Positions 34,922-47,390 of a stretch of 64,000 bases of DNA are shown one piece after another. The position numbers and the translations under genes were made by a program. Source of the DNA: Thuidium tamariscinum (lineage: Eukaryota; Streptophyta; Bryopsida; Hypnales; Thuidiaceae); NCBI GenBank assembly GCA_947034885.2, contig OZ019759.1, positions 16,928,501-16,992,500 of the forward strand. Reading direction: 5' to 3'. How positions within the stretch are numbered: position 1 is the stretch's first letter; every line of letters begins with the position of its first letter. The notes below the pieces were generated by a model that saw nothing but the letters and a program-made list of their open reading frames with translations, was not told the DNA's origin and did no database searches.

Positions 34922-36747
34922 TCATTTCTCAGTAGCCCGATCTCGTATATGACAGTTTCCAGAATATGTTCCAACAATTCCGAATTCTTCTATTGCCCTC
35001 CCTTGTAAGCGACTTCGCGATTTGTGTGTACTCTGACTCATTTGAAGACAAGAAGAATAGTTGCAATACGAGTACCTCTGAACCTCATCGCTCAGGCTGA
35101 CAACATTTAACGGTTCACGTAATGTTTTATTATGCATGAAGCTTCTATTTCCTTACTAATTAACATAAGGTTGCATGTCGTACCTGAAACTGAAATGACA
35201 GTACAGGCAGCTGTCCAAAGAAATCAATGAAAACTCGGACTTGGGCACCGTCTTCGCAAAACACGGACTCCCTGACTCTTCGACTTCTTGAAATTTTAAA
35301 TTAAATGTCAGCTTACACCTGCAGGACTTACAGAAAAACATGAAACACTGAGATTGAAAAATTGGAAACAACTACTAATACGACATGTTTTGAAGACTTC
35401 ACATTTCATATTACTTCACTGGTTTCTTCCTTCCATCATGCTCCACTGCTGATGAAATGAGATCCATGCTTTTGTAAATGTTCTATTCATTTTGAGCATG
35501 GCTTGACCTCATGATTTCAATTTCCATACCCGCCTAGCAAGTGCTGTAGCTTCGACAAACAGAACTGAAGGAACCACTTTTTTCTATCAAGAAAATGAAG
35601 TTCGAAGTTCAGTCGTACAACAAAGGACTGCAAAACCTTCCACAATCACGTGTTGTTTTCTTGGAAAACAACATTGAAAGACTACAACAAAGGATATCTC
35701 AATAATCGCTGATAAAGTTCTTACCTTTGTGACCCTGAACTTACCAAGCACATGGTTATGTCTGGGAATGCCTTCTAAGTTTCTCAAACTCCTTCGTGAT
35801 TATACAGTTTTTCTACTTTCACATGATCCAACGACATAATACATCTCATGAAGTTTTCGATAATTCGAACTCCTGGATATCTGAAATTCAATTCTTTGGA
35901 AAACAGAAAATATAAGTTCAGAGACCATGAACGATGTGGTATTGCTTGTTGGTGTCAAGTCGATTACCTAATAGTTCTCTCCTTTATTCCAGTGAAAACA
36001 GAGAGGCGTAATCTTACTTGCGGAACTTACACGGTGCCACGATCGTACTCTTCGAGTTTGCACTGAGAATGTTGTCCTCTATAAATGCACGCGCCGATTC
36101 AACATGCACATTCAAAAGTATCGAAAACAGTGATGAACTCATAATACCAATCATACAACTCAACAATTCAGGATTCTAAAGGAATTCGGTTGGACTAGGA
36201 AAGCCAAAAAAAACATCAGCTTCTACATTACTGACCTCTGATATTATAGAAGTACAACTGTAAGAAATAGATAGACAATTTTGACCTAGGAACATTCCGA
36301 TTGGGAAAAAATGCGGTCACTGTTAGAAGGAATCCTAAAGCCTACTAACTATCGAATGCAACTCTTCTATACCACATACAGAAGTCCTCCAAAGCACTGT
36401 GGGAAGGCCGAGAAGATGATCATTGATCAGTACCTGCAATAGCCACTTCAACTATTATGACCTCCAGCAGCACATTGGAATCAAGATCCTTCTAATAATC
36501 CCTCGACCTCTCCGTCTTGTGATTCTTCAGGTTCACAAAAATTTGAATTGTTTGCCAACTTTACTTTCTTTTTTAAACACAAGGACAGTGGCAATACTCT
36601 CTTTGAATTGCACCTGCATTTCCTAGCTCTCCCTCTAATTGCATCCGCAAGTGATAAAGCTCGTTTAGTCCGCAAAGTACACTTACAGTGTTTCCCAAAA
36701 ATACCAGCTCTAAGCACACAATCTGAACAGGAGCATACACCGTCCAT
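34922..36747 (-). other. Cluster of Cys-rich minus-strand frames
   Basis: 35137-34922 has RYSYCNYSSCLQM. 35371-35156 has CFMFFCKSCRCKL and CLYCHFSF. 36747-36481 has VCSCSDCVLRAGIFGKHCKC and RKCRCNSKRVL. The repeated CxxC/CxC spacing on one strand suggests exons of a zinc-binding protein upstream of TNP2, but splice sites were not confirmed and chance cannot be excluded. Confidence 0.3.
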
Positions 36748-36759
36748 GCCTTGAGACTG

Positions 36760-38849
36760 TCTTAGTACCTATTGATTCGCTGTACATTGCTATACAGGTA
36801 GCCTAAACAAAAACTTTGGAATTGCTGAAGGACGAGATAGAAGAAACTGAAGTGCACCTACCTGCATATTGAGGAAAACCACAGCAAACTTAGCGAAGGT
36901 GAACTACCATGTTCCAAAAAAGAGTTTATGAAAGCAGATGATGAAGACGCAAATATTTCTCAAGACTGGATTTCATTCTGGCAAATACTTCACATTCCTT
37001 GAAGCTCACCAACATGCACTCTCGGAATTGCAGGCCGCTCTTCACCAAAGATTTACGAGCGCATACTTACAAGGAAACTAAGAGAGATGACCGAATATCA
37101 TTTGTTGTAACTTACCTCTCCGCAGGTGGTTGCCCTACCTAAAATTTACTAAAAGTTCTACATACGAATTAATTTTGAATGGAGTACTTTGACTGCTTTC
37201 CACTTCTACAGGGATTTCATGTGCAGAATATTTCGAAAAAAGAAAGAGTAAAACATATGAACGCCAACAGTGAATATTTCAAAAACTTATGAACGCCAAC
37301 AGTGAAGAAACTTCCATGGAATGGAACTCTCCCTCAAGAGAGCATGAATATGCGAACATCTAAAAAAACTCAGAACCTCAGAGCAGTCATTCCTCTTGAA
37401 TAACTAGAATTCTGTTACACCGTTTATTTCCTTCTTGCATGACGGAACAATAGGATGACAGTAGCGTTTTCCACAAAGAAATATTAGACTTCCATTCATT
37501 ACTTTGCATTTCTGTAGCATTCACTTCATGTTCTTAAGCTGTCACTGTCAACTTAAATTGCAGTTAATGAATCTCCAAAGAACACATTAATTGAATACAA
37601 AACATCGACTGATGTAGACTACTATAAACGAAGCGAATAAAAGAAAGAACTCCCAATTCAATTGAAAGCATCAATTGTGCAATACTTCACATTCTGACCT
37701 GCACATTCAGTATCCCTGTGTCACGCTTCAGGGAGACGGAGTGTTGACGGCAGCGGTGAGAAGCTCACAATACTGAAGTTCCCAGTTGCTTTCTCGATTT
37801 GCAGTCCCTCACTTGTGTAGCACGGAACCTCGCTTTTTGAGGACTGCCTATGCATACGAATACTCATCAATAGCAAACTTCCAAGTTCCTCCTAAGAACG
37901 GCCTTCCAGAATGGTAAAGGGCAAGGGCAACGTCTTCCAGGCGACGAGACAGCAGCGGCGGTCAATGTGAGTATTGCCAATGCAAGCGAACCTCCAATTT
38001 TTGGAGATCCGTTTTATGCAAAACCTGGTCAACTCTGTTTGTCCAGGAGTAGGTTTGGTGTAGTGAGTTAGTTATGTCAACTTACCTGTGATATTTCGCA
38101 GCCGCCTCTTCACGCATTACTCCCGTCTTGGACGTGTCCTCCGTAGGGGAAGAGTGACATCCAAAGTGAGCAGTGACGCGTTTCATAATAGAAGGCAGCA
38201 ATACTATTTCCTGAAATAGAGGTTGGCGTATTAGAAACTTTGTCGGTCGCAATCTAGGAAGTCAATTTCATTCACGATAATTTTAGTATTTCTCTCTGCA
38301 CACCTGCTTCTCTACCATACGTCGTTTTTGTTAGAATGATGAAAGTCTGCGCAAAATTAAATGCCAGAAGAACGTGTGTTTCAAGGAGGGAGGCGCACCT
38401 GCAAGTTGCCACTGCTCATTACGCGCGGCATGTTGAACCGCTTGAAGAAGACGGCATTTACGTGCACATTCAGGGGGAAAAAAGGAGCGCCTTCTGTTTC
38501 TCGACCTCTGTGCCTTGACCTTCAAGAACCCTAATTTTACCCTACCGGATGAATTGAGTTTCATCTATAATCGAAGTCTATTAGTTTGGTGCAAATCAAA
38601 AACTGCATTGCACTACTCTGAGCTTCGTAATTTCTCTGTTACCGTTCTTGTTTGATGTTTCTCTACATTCGGCTGGGGTTACTGTCTTCGAAGGTCACCC
38701 TCACGATTCAGTGTGCACTGAACTCTTTAAGAGGAAGAGAATTTCACAGAGATGCTCTTTACGGTGAGGAACTACAGGGGAGGGAAAGAACGTAAGCGCG
38801 TTTCATAGTTCCCTCCGCTTTTAACTCTGAAACTATTTTTACTGCGCAG
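36760..38849. promoter_or_regulatory. Divergent promoter region of the CACTA element
   Basis: Lies between leftward TNP2 and the rightward TNPA-like gene. No coherent coding frame. GC-richer around 37.9 and 38.4 kb, with AACCCTAATTTTACCC near 38527. Intron acceptor ACTGCGCAG ends at 38849. Start sites cannot be placed. Confidence 0.35.
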
Positions 38850-39402
38850 AAAGAATGGAACTCAAGGAAATGACGTCAGTGACGCGCAGCTGGATTCGTG
38901 GACTGCGGTACTTCCAACTTTGTTAACGGCGCAAGACATAGGATCAAATGAGGATCCAAATGAAAACTCAAGCGGCGACATTCACAAAAACGACAAAAAC
39001 CTCGGAAACCGAGGTACCTCTGATGAACGCAGTCTACTTCGAGGTTTTCCCTCACCGTTACCAGAGCCCTTTGTGATACTTTCCAGTGACTCAGAGGTCG
39101 AATTCTGTCGATGCGAGAAACAGTCAGAGAAATGTGTGGAGAATGTTCTGCAAATGGAGTCCACTGACCACATCAGTTGCACAGACTCTGACTTCCACAA
39201 CAACCATTCGCACAGCGATTCTGGGAGCACTAGTTCATTCGAGTATTTACAACCGGAAGAGGAGAGTGACACAGCAACAGAGGAGGAGAGGACTCTTAGA
39301 CGCACTTGTGACAGTCGGATAAAGAACAGAAATCGGAGAAATACAGCCCAAGCGCGAAGGCAAGGCCCGCTTAAAAAAAAGGAAGTTGGCCTTCTCATGT
39401 AA
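38850..39402 (+). pseudogene. TNPA-like gene or second CACTA gene, first recognisable exon (acidic)
   Basis: Opens after acceptor GCGCAG. The frame reads QGNDVSDAQLDSWTAVLPTL, TAQDIGSNEDPNENSSGD, FVILSSDSEVEFCRCEKQSE, a Ser/Asp/Glu-rich stretch and then basic RIKNRNRRNTAQARRQG, stopping at TAA 39400-39402. An A8 run at 39374-39381 lies just before the end. A one-base slip there would instead read PLKKRKLAFSCNSSLALKFP to a TAG near 39470, with an NLS-like KKRKL, so a frameshift is possible. Nuclear, acidic, no domain recognised. Its link to the following exons is by position. Confidence 0.45.
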
Positions 39403-41203
39403 TTCTTCCTTGGCGCTCAAGTTTCCAGAGAAGATGCAGCAGGAGTTGCATGAAGAATGGTATCGTCTCTAGTGCGTCGAAATTTCAATCCCGATTACCA
39501 TTGTCAAGAGTACTCTTTGTCAGCTCCGTTTAAGTTCATCGTCTTCAGTGGTCTACATTTGTTAATAAAAAAATTTAATTCATGACAGAAAGAGCGAATA
39601 CCTTCTTTACTATCACAAATTTTCTTTTCTTTCCTAAAGAGGTTTTAGTATTGATTGAAGCCTTCACAACGTCTGTCGCTGCCATTCCTTTCTTCAGAAT
39701 TTCACAGTGGGAAGTTAACAGTGAACGACTTTTAGAAAGTACACAATATTGTACAATTCTAATTCAGAACTGCTGAAAACAATTGCTCTGCAGTCGTTTG
39801 AGATTTTAAAATAAGGAAGTTGTACCATCTTATACTTAGAGTAGACTATAGGAATTGGGAGTCCTGCGTACATTCAAGTCCTCTGAAGTTCTTCACCGAC
39901 ATGTACTTGTTCGTGTACTAGTGTAGTCTTCCACCGTTCCAATTATAATATTAACCGGGTTCTCGAATCTTGCTTGATTATTCAGTTCATGAAGTCCTCC
40001 TGAAATTTGATTACTTATGTAGACGTAGTCTAATTTCAGGAATACTGTTTTTCGAGTGCTAATGATTTTCAAAATGTGTAAACCTCGGAACAGTATCAAT
40101 ATTGTTGTTGCTCTCTGCCTTTTAAGAGTTCCCTTTCGTTTTGGCAGCTTCTGTTGAATCATTGCTAGGATTTCAGATACCGCATTAAGTATTTAATGCG
40201 GGAATGATTTACTCTTTTTTTATTCCCAATTTCGGACTTTGTACAGAGCTAGAAATATGTGATTGACGAAAGGAACTTCCGTCATGTTCAGTCTTATAGA
40301 ATGACCGTGCTATCCTAGTTTATTTCATCATGGGTTTCCTGTTGTGATTTCTGTTTTCGAGAAGTAGTGATGTACTGATGATGAAAATACCTGAATATTG
40401 TGTGTCCAGTTTGTGTTCACATGAATAGGATGTCCGTCGTGGGTGTCATCATTGTGCAGACAAAGACACATTTGTCTATGTCTTCTTCACTTGCCCTCTT
40501 ACAGCCACATGGCATTGCGAATGTGAGTGGAAGGTACTGTTAGGATACACATAAATTTAGTATATAGGAATCTCTTTGCTTGTGCTTCGATAGCGTAGAC
40601 ATTAAATAGGAAAGAGTATTTGATGTGGTGTAGAAGTCAATACAGGCGCTGAATTAGTAATACTTCATTGTTAATGTCTGAGCTTCATGAAGTGTTCGTC
40701 TTGAGATGTGGAAAGAGGAGAACGAAAATATGCATATGCACATTTTCTTGTGTGGAAATTCATGTTTCTGAAATTGATTCCGTCTCCTTTGACCTTTGCC
40801 CCACAGCATTGGAATGAACTCCTTCCGAAAAGGCTCAGTACATATCACTGCACGTATGGAGTTGGACTTCCTGATACATTAATAGAAATCAGCTTATTTG
40901 CACTTCCGATTCATGATTGTCTTCTTGACGGAGAGAATAAGAGGTTCCATCTCCTGGAATGCCATGCTATTTACTTTGATCTGAGAACTATGTATTAGTA
41001 CTTGGTGTTGCGACATTATGTGTCGAAAAAAGTTGGAAGTACCACATTCGACTGACTAGGGAAGAAATAAATTTATTTATTACGAATTCTGAAATTCATT
41101 AGAAGCAGTAATGCTACTATGCATTTGTTATTGTATATTGAGGTGAACATGTTTTTAGTACTGCTTTGCTCACTACTTTTCTAACAATTTCAATGTTCTG
41201 TAG
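39403..41203 (+). other. Intron or spacer in the TNPA-like gene
   Basis: AT-rich, no recognisable coding sequence. Open frames at 39582-39776 and 40708-40998 have no domain. Confidence 0.4.
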
Positions 41204-41678
41204 GCCACCATAATGGACGCATCTCAAGATCATGAAGTCATTCCAGAAAGTCCTCTGGCAAATGACAAGGGAGAACGTGGAACAAAAAGGTGCACAAGAG
41301 GGAGCCAGAAATTATCCGAAAGAAAGCAAAGAGACGAAGTAGAAAGAAGTGAAAGTAGTCGTATGAAGCTCCTCGGTTCTAAGAAGATTTCAAAGAAGGA
41401 TTCGGGGATACAGCTCACGAAGAGAGGGAGGAAAAAGGTATCTCCTGCTGTTGTGGAGGCCATATTCGGAAATTTGCAAAGCTGTGTAGCTAATGCACAA
41501 GAACTCAGTCGAAAAAGGGACGAAGATGCAATGAAATGTGGACGTCAAACAAGAATTGTAGGAGACGGGGCGAACACTACCCTTGTGCAGTAGACAGTAG
41601 GAATTGACTCTGGAAAAGGATTACCAGAGCAGCCTGAGAACCAAGACCCGACTCATGACTTTCCATCTTCTAATGAAG
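41204..41678 (+). pseudogene. TNPA-like gene exon (basic, one TAG)
   Basis: Starts after TGTAG; ATG at 41213. Reads MDASQDHEVIPESPLANDKG, a Lys/Arg-rich part (GSKKISKKDSGIQLTKRGRKK) and VVEAIFGNLQSCVANAQELS, to TAG at 41591-41593. The same frame continues TVGIDSGKGLPEQPENQDP to donor GAAG|GTATCA, phase 1, which fits the next exon. The TAG is therefore a nonsense change, probably CAG to TAG. Confidence 0.6.
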
Positions 41679-41983
41679 GTATCAAAATGAATGAGTTGTC
41701 GTGAGTTGGTTCACTTTGAGGTACACTTGTCAAGTAAGAATGCATATTCTAGTATTAGTAGGGTAGCATTAGAATTTGAAGTAGTAAAGAATATAATTAT
41801 CCCCCTCTGCTTTCCAATGATGACTGGGAAGAGACTGTTTTTAGCTGAAGATGCATGGAATGATTCATTGAAATATATGTTTTTGTAGCTGAATCCATTA
41901 AATCGAGAAAGCATTCTCTTCTGTGACCATTGCTTTGTGAAGAAAGAAAAATTTATTTCTGTTCCTTGTTTTCTAAACGACAG

Positions 41984-42700
41984 GCTCCCGGCCAAGAGGC
42001 TTTCGTGCAGGAGACGAATGTATCGGACAAGTTGGAGACGCGCATGAGGACCCATTGGTTTCGAACCAAAGTTTTCGTGAAGGGCTTCAAGTGAATGAAC
42101 GGAATTCTCAATCCCAATTTCCGACTGCGAAGGCTACATATCGTACAAGTGCAACAGACGTCGTTGATGAATGCATGCGGAAAGACAAAAGCGTGGCTAG
42201 GGAAGATCAACAAGTGCGTCTGCCTTCGGGCAGGGATGACGGGACGTTCGGACGTCCATGGGACGTAGACGCTACCCCTCGGACGTCCTGTGACATTTGA
42301 AATTTTTTTTGACATACGTCCAGCAGACGGGCGACCGGACAGCCATGCGGACGGCCTTTCAGTAAGACAGAAGGCGGACGGGTGGTCGGTCGGACTACGG
42401 ACGGAGCAGCGGACGGCACCATCCGACCTCCCGTCCGCAGTCCCCGATCCCCCGTTCGCACTCCCCGACCCCCCGTCCGCAGTCCCCGACCCCCCGTCCG
42501 CACGTCTACTTCCGACGGATGCCGTCCGTTGGTCGCCGAGGACTACGTCCACTGCGTCCACTGCGTCCGGACATCTGGACGTCCGGACGTCCGGATTTTG
42601 GACGTAATTTTGCCCTGGACGTTGCAATTCGTCAACCCTGCCTTCGGGTCCGACATGGAATTCACGAAGTCCATCACCAGCCGCATATCGTGACAATAGG
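41984..42700 (+). pseudogene. TNPA-like gene exon split by a GC-rich insertion
   Basis: After acceptor ACGACAG the frame GSRPRGFRAGDECIGQVG runs on through LVSNQSFREGLQVNERNSQS to REDQQVRLPSG, where 418 bases of GC-rich DNA (42231-42648) interrupt it. Beyond the insertion the frame resumes PTWNSRSPSPAAYRDNR to donor AGG|GTATG. Joining across the insertion leaves phase 0, matching the next exon. Function by neighbours: part of the second CACTA protein. Confidence 0.6.
42231..42637. mobile_element. GC-rich insertion with 11-bp flanking repeats
   Basis: CTGCCTTCGGG occurs directly on both sides (42220-42230, 42638-42648). An 11-base duplication is in the Mutator-like range (8-11). The ends are similar but weak inverted repeats (GGGATGACG left; GGTTGACG from the right). 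The interior is far more GC-rich than the surroundings, with many GGACGTCC/ACGTCC palindromic motifs and about three 21-bp tandem units (42440-42505) based on CCCCGACCCCCCGTCCGCAGT. No coding capacity of its own; the apparent long minus frame through it (42696-41953) is a composition effect. Confidence 0.55.
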
Positions 42701-43103
42701 GTATGTATAAACTTCAGTCTTACCTCGGTTGTGTACTTTCATAGTATTTCAAACGCATGACAGAAGCATTTCGAGACCAAAAGGGAGGTTTACATGAATA
42801 TGCCTAAACCGCATGTTCATTTCTGCTGAGGCATAGTGTTTGATGCTTCATGGATTAAGAGAACTATGAATTTGAATTGGTAACAGCTGAGACCGTTTTC
42901 GTGTATTGTGAAATTCAGTGTGCATGTGCTTTCAACTTGTCATGTACACATTTCTTGTGTTTCATCGTTCTGTCAATGAAATTCAAAGGAATCAGGTCTG
43001 GAATAGGACGACTACCATGACGGTTTAGTGCTTTAATTTTTCTAATTTCTAACGGAATTTCATGAATGCTCACACTAATCAGAAGTTCTAATTGTGATGA
43101 CAG

Positions 43104-43433
43104 CATCGTCGAAGGAGTCACTCACGTGAACGAGGCAGTCCTACAGAAGTACGTCGATTACCCCATCAATGGTCATATGACCCAATGTCTGGAAGTCGAA
43201 TGGGTCATGCACCGTCCACAGATGAAGGCATGCCAAGTAATAGTCGACGACGCAGTCCATCAAGGAGCCCAGCACTTGGACAGAGAGTACATCTGACGAC
43301 ACGGAACCCACAACAGTTTCAGTTGGAAAAGTCCAGAAATCCACTATCTCCAAGAGAAACTCCAAGTGAGTGTGAATTAATAAGCAAGTGCAGGTCATCC
43401 CATGTGTCAAGTGAATTGCGTCAATTGAAGTGG
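43104..43433 (+). pseudogene. TNPA-like gene exon, Arg/Ser-rich
   Basis: After acceptor TGACAG the frame reads HRRRSHSRERGSPTEVRRLP, GRMG-like linker, NSRRRSPSRSPALGQRVHL and SPRETPSECELISKC, to donor TGG|GTATAA. RS-type stretches resemble splicing-factor or DNA-binding low-complexity regions. Phase to the next exon does not fit exactly, so a small indel or another donor is likely. Confidence 0.55.
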
Positions 43434-43941
43434 GTATAAACAGTTCCCTACATCCATTTTATTGATAGTGAGGAAGTAGTCCGTGCCACGTTCGACAGTA
43501 GTTGGACTTCTATCATTGTAGGTCAATATGACTTTCAATGAATTTTCGTGAGAATAACATGTTGCCTACGGGAAACATGACTATAAATTTGGAAGAACAA
43601 TTGTAAATAAGGTACAACAGTGAAGAAGGTTAGAGCGAGGTGGAGGAAGTGTACTTGAAATGGATTATCCGAAAGGAGCAGTTGTGAGGTATCCTGTCTA
43701 TTGATTGGACGCTATTACTGTAGAAGTATTCACCACTGCAATAGTGCGGTACAAAGTCGTATTCATGGATTGAACATGTCCTGTAAGCAGCCGTTTTCAT
43801 TTATGGAGACATCTGGAAGTGGTCTCTGTTAATGGGCAGAGTGATCTCCATTAATTCATGAAGTAGTAATTCCAGTACAGTGAGAATTTGAAATGACGGT
43901 AGAAAGTGAGGTATGACTTGCAGTTCGTTGGTTGACCACAG

Positions 43942-44966
43942 GTTCAGGTGCCAAGAGTTTCGAAGAAACTGAGGACCGTGGTAATCGGCGCAACAAGGAT
44001 TCCTCGTCCACCTTCAACAGCCACCGATACAGGAGGTCTGCTTCGCCCTGTGGCAGCTTAGAGAGAGAGAATGGGAGACCAATTTTCCCAGTGGACAAAT
44101 CTCGCAGTACTTCATCTTTACGTGGCCCTACTGAACCTACAAAGGCCGATTACAATGCACGTGGCTCTGAAATGAACGAAGACATGCACATCCTGTCTTT
44201 GTCAGATGACAGAAGAAGACAAAGACATAAGCAATCTTTCCGTGAATCTCAGAAAATCCAGCGCCAATCAGAAGGGAAGAAACCGTTTCATCTGACCCTT
44301 AACAGTGAAGGAATACCATACAGACCCGGCATACCTGCGTGGGTCGGACAAATCAACAAGTTAGCGAAGTGGCTAGATCCATCATGCACCGACATTAGGA
44401 GACAAGCACATGGAGACATTTGCATATTCAAAGACCGTCTCAATGAGAACTTCGAATACTCTGGAGATTTGAATGAGGATTATTTGAGGGGCTTGATGGG
44501 GAAAGCTGTGACAAGAAGGAGGATGGACATCATTTCTTTGATCAGCATGGGCGGCAGTTGCCCACCACAAATGGATGGAAAAATATGGAAGCGCCTGGAA
44601 TTGCTTGCGGCAAGTAAACAGAGGGAGAGGAGATCGGAACATGGTCGCTTCGCCAATTCATGTCGAAGAACATTAGGAAGGACGGGTGTGTCAGGTGAAG
44701 AGGGAATTCGAGAACGTCTTCGTGAAATGTTTGGCAAGTCACCTGATCCGCATGAAGTTGGGGAGGAAATGGAACGTGATAAAGATTACGGGAAATGTAA
44801 GGAGGGTAAGTCATTAGAGCGCAGTCAAAATCGCCATGAAGTAGTTGAGGAAGTCATGGACAAGGTGAAAAGGAGGCAGGAGTTACGAAGTACTGAATTT
44901 CGTGGATATCATAGTTACGATGAGGATTCCAGGATGCAGGAGTCATCAAGAAATGTGTCTTCTTAG
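43942..44966 (+). pseudogene. TNPA-like gene, Transposase_24-like domain exon
   Basis: After acceptor GACCACAG: a Ser/Arg-rich start (NSHRYRRSASPCG), then RQRHKQSFRESQKIQRQ. A folded-looking part follows: GIPYRPGIPAWVGQINKLAK, DICIFKDRLNENFEY, KAVTRRRMDIISLISMGG, GKIWKRLELLAASKQRERRS, GRFANSCRRTLGRTGVSG and REMFGKSPDPHEVGEEME. The last blocks match the layout of plant Ptta/En-Spm transposase (Transposase_24) proteins, the TNPA-like partner that binds subterminal repeats. Ends ESSRNVSS, TAG (44964-44966), immediately followed by GTATGC. CAG|GTATGC would be a perfect donor, so the TAG may be a mutated exon end leading to the exon at 45399. Confidence 0.7.
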
Positions 44967-45398
44967 GTATGCAGTGAAGTTGCTACTCTGCCTTTTTTTT
45001 TTCAAATATGTCCACCATACTGACAGTAATGCAAATGTGAAATATTTGTCACCTGTCTCATGAAGTTCGTACTTCGTAGTCTACATCATTTTCTGACAGG
45101 GTTGTCATGGAACGCGCCTAGCGAGGACTATTGGAAAATACAGATTCATGTCCCTCACTTTGAAAGCGAATCAAGTGTGATTGCTTTGTTTTCAACATTG
45201 ATGTTATGATGAAGTTGATGTTCCACAAGATCATGTCGCACTAGGTGGTGCATCATATACTGTGTTCTGCAGTACTGTAGGGAATACCTTCTTTTGAATG
45301 CTGCGCTTTTTGCATAGACCATGGAGACATTTGGTATTTATTCTTTCTATGTGTATGTAATGAATTGAAGTTCTTGTCATTTTATGAATGGTACGTAG

Positions 45399-45572
45399 GC
45401 ACTTAAAAGTAAAGAGGCCTCAGTTGGTGGCAACTGTGAGCAGACCGATCTTATCCCGGAAGGACGACAACTAATATGTGGATCCGAAGGTCAGAACGGG
45501 ACACGGAAATATACGAAGGATGAACAAATTGCCCGCTTGGAAGCTGAGTTGGAGAGACTGAGGGGTTACTAG
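45399..45572 (+). pseudogene. TNPA-like gene, last exon (coiled coil)
   Basis: After acceptor TACGTAG the frame reads ALKSKEASVGGNCEQTDLIP, then KYTKDEQIARLEAELERLRG and Y, TAG. The Leu/Glu heptads (IARLEAELERLR) form the short C-terminal coiled coil usual in Transposase_24 proteins. Small exon, missed by simple open-frame searches. Confidence 0.65.
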
Positions 45573-47390
45573 GGGAAGTCCTCATGCATGAGTCAGGAGA
45601 AATCTCGTAGAGAATGGAGCCCCAAAAAGTACTGAAAAGAATTTCAGGTATAGGAAAATAAAAGCACAATTGAAATGAGTTGGAAATCAAATTGCTTGCA
45701 TGTGATCCGTCCGTTTGCCATTTTGAATTTGCGAAGGCCACTTTCATTTCATTGAATTTATTGTTAAGCTTTACATGTTTACTAGAAATCGATAAATATT
45801 ACCTTACAGGTCGCTTACTGCACTGAAGCATTTGTCGACGACCATGCGTATGGGAAATCGCTGAGAGACGTTAAAGCAAGGGCCGTCATCACTCATGAAT
45901 GTCTTTTTTGAGGAGTCAAGCAAGTGGGATCATCACAGTCTCTGGTTCATTTGGTTGTATGCATTTGTATATAGTTTTATGAAAGTCTTACGGATGTGAG
46001 TGAAGTGTCTCTAAAGTATGTTTTGTCGTCGTTTATAGAGAAACTGTTGGACAGCATTGCCTACGTGGTTTCCTAATGTTCTGCGTTGCAGTAGACATTC
46101 ACCACTTGAAAGCAGTGAACATAATGTGCCTTAGCGTAGTTGTGGTCAGGAATGTAGCAAGGCTTGTTCATATCATAAGGGCATGGAGTAGCACTTTCTC
46201 ATGTTGAACCATTGCTTTGGATTATGTAACCAGTCAATAAACATTAGGGTACAAGTTGTTTTGAATTTCATATTTTAGTCGGACTTCTGTTAGAACCCAG
46301 GGCTAGTCAATTGTACTGTGTGACGGTGGTTTTCTTCAATCTTCGTAGAAGAATTTGCAGGTAGGAAGAGATGGTGGAAGACGTCATGTACAAATGGCAC
46401 GTGCATGTGTGAAAATGTTGTTTACAGATGCTATTCATGGTCATTAGAATTCACTAACATGAAGTGTGCAGAGGTAGGTCTCCTGCTTGGTTCGGTCCTT
46501 GAATTCAATTACTGCCATTATTTAAACATAATGTTTGAATATCAGTGGTGGTTGCAGATGAAGGTTTCCTGATTGAAAGAGTTGTTTTCCCATATTGTTT
46601 TGAAATGGAGCTTGTATAATTTAGTTCCCGATGGTCTCTAAGCACAGGTCAGTTCATATGTGATGAGGTAGATGAGTAAACGTGATATTAAGTGACTGCA
46701 ACTCAGTTTTGCCTGATGCGAAGTCCACTGCTGTTTTTTGTTTCAGTTTAATACATAGCCGGAGTACAGAGTTGCCTTTCTTTTTAGCTTGATGCGTTGA
46801 CATTTTGAAATATGATGTTGTATTTAGTATAAGCAGAGGAGGATGTGTGAGTTGTAATTCGGGGTACGTCTTGTCACTGAGGGAACATGTGTTTTTCGAA
46901 GTAGTCGGCGTCGGCAACCTGAAATTGTTCCAAAATGTAGCAGTGACCTCATAGACGTCTTTACTCTGCGAGTGTAGACAAACTGTGCATGAATTCACCT
47001 GGGTGGTGACGGTACTTGTCATAAAGTTCATGGAGTGAAAAGGAATGTTCTGATCCCTTAATATATTACAAATGTTGAGGTGAACTTCATTTCCAGAATT
47101 CAAGTACGTGGAAAGAATGCCATTTTCCCTGTGCTTCCCTATCTTCCCTGTAGCAAGTGACAGGTTTATATGGATACCATTCGCATTTTTGAATACCATT
47201 CCCATTTCTTCTCGAATTTGCTACAACATTTGTAGAGAGCTTGCTCGGTTGGTAGGTTATTGCCGGTTATAGGAAGATTGGAGTGCAGATGATTATGATT
47301 GCAATCGTGAGTGTATGGAACTCGCACGAGTTGGGTTTTAGGGTTTTAGAGAATGTTCGTGAGGTGAGAGTTGATCAAGGACTGGACAAG
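45573..47390 (+). other. Spacer between TNPA-like gene and captured helicase, with captured promoter
   Basis: Mostly noncoding. A 183-residue minus open frame (47205-46654) has no recognisable domain and is probably chance. TTTTAGGGTTTTAG (telo-box, minus) at about 47337-47350 lies 40 bases before the helicase ATG, suggesting that the captured segment included its own 5' leader. Confidence 0.4.

Noticed and set aside
41953-42696. A 247-residue minus frame with Gly/Ala/Asp 7-residue repeats
   Set aside because: The repeats come from the GC-rich 21-bp tandem units; the plus-strand exon interpretation, with matching phases around the insertion, is better.
46654-47205. A 183-residue minus-strand open frame
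   Set aside because: Long for chance but without any recognised domain, with an unremarkable composition and no splice context; left as unknown.
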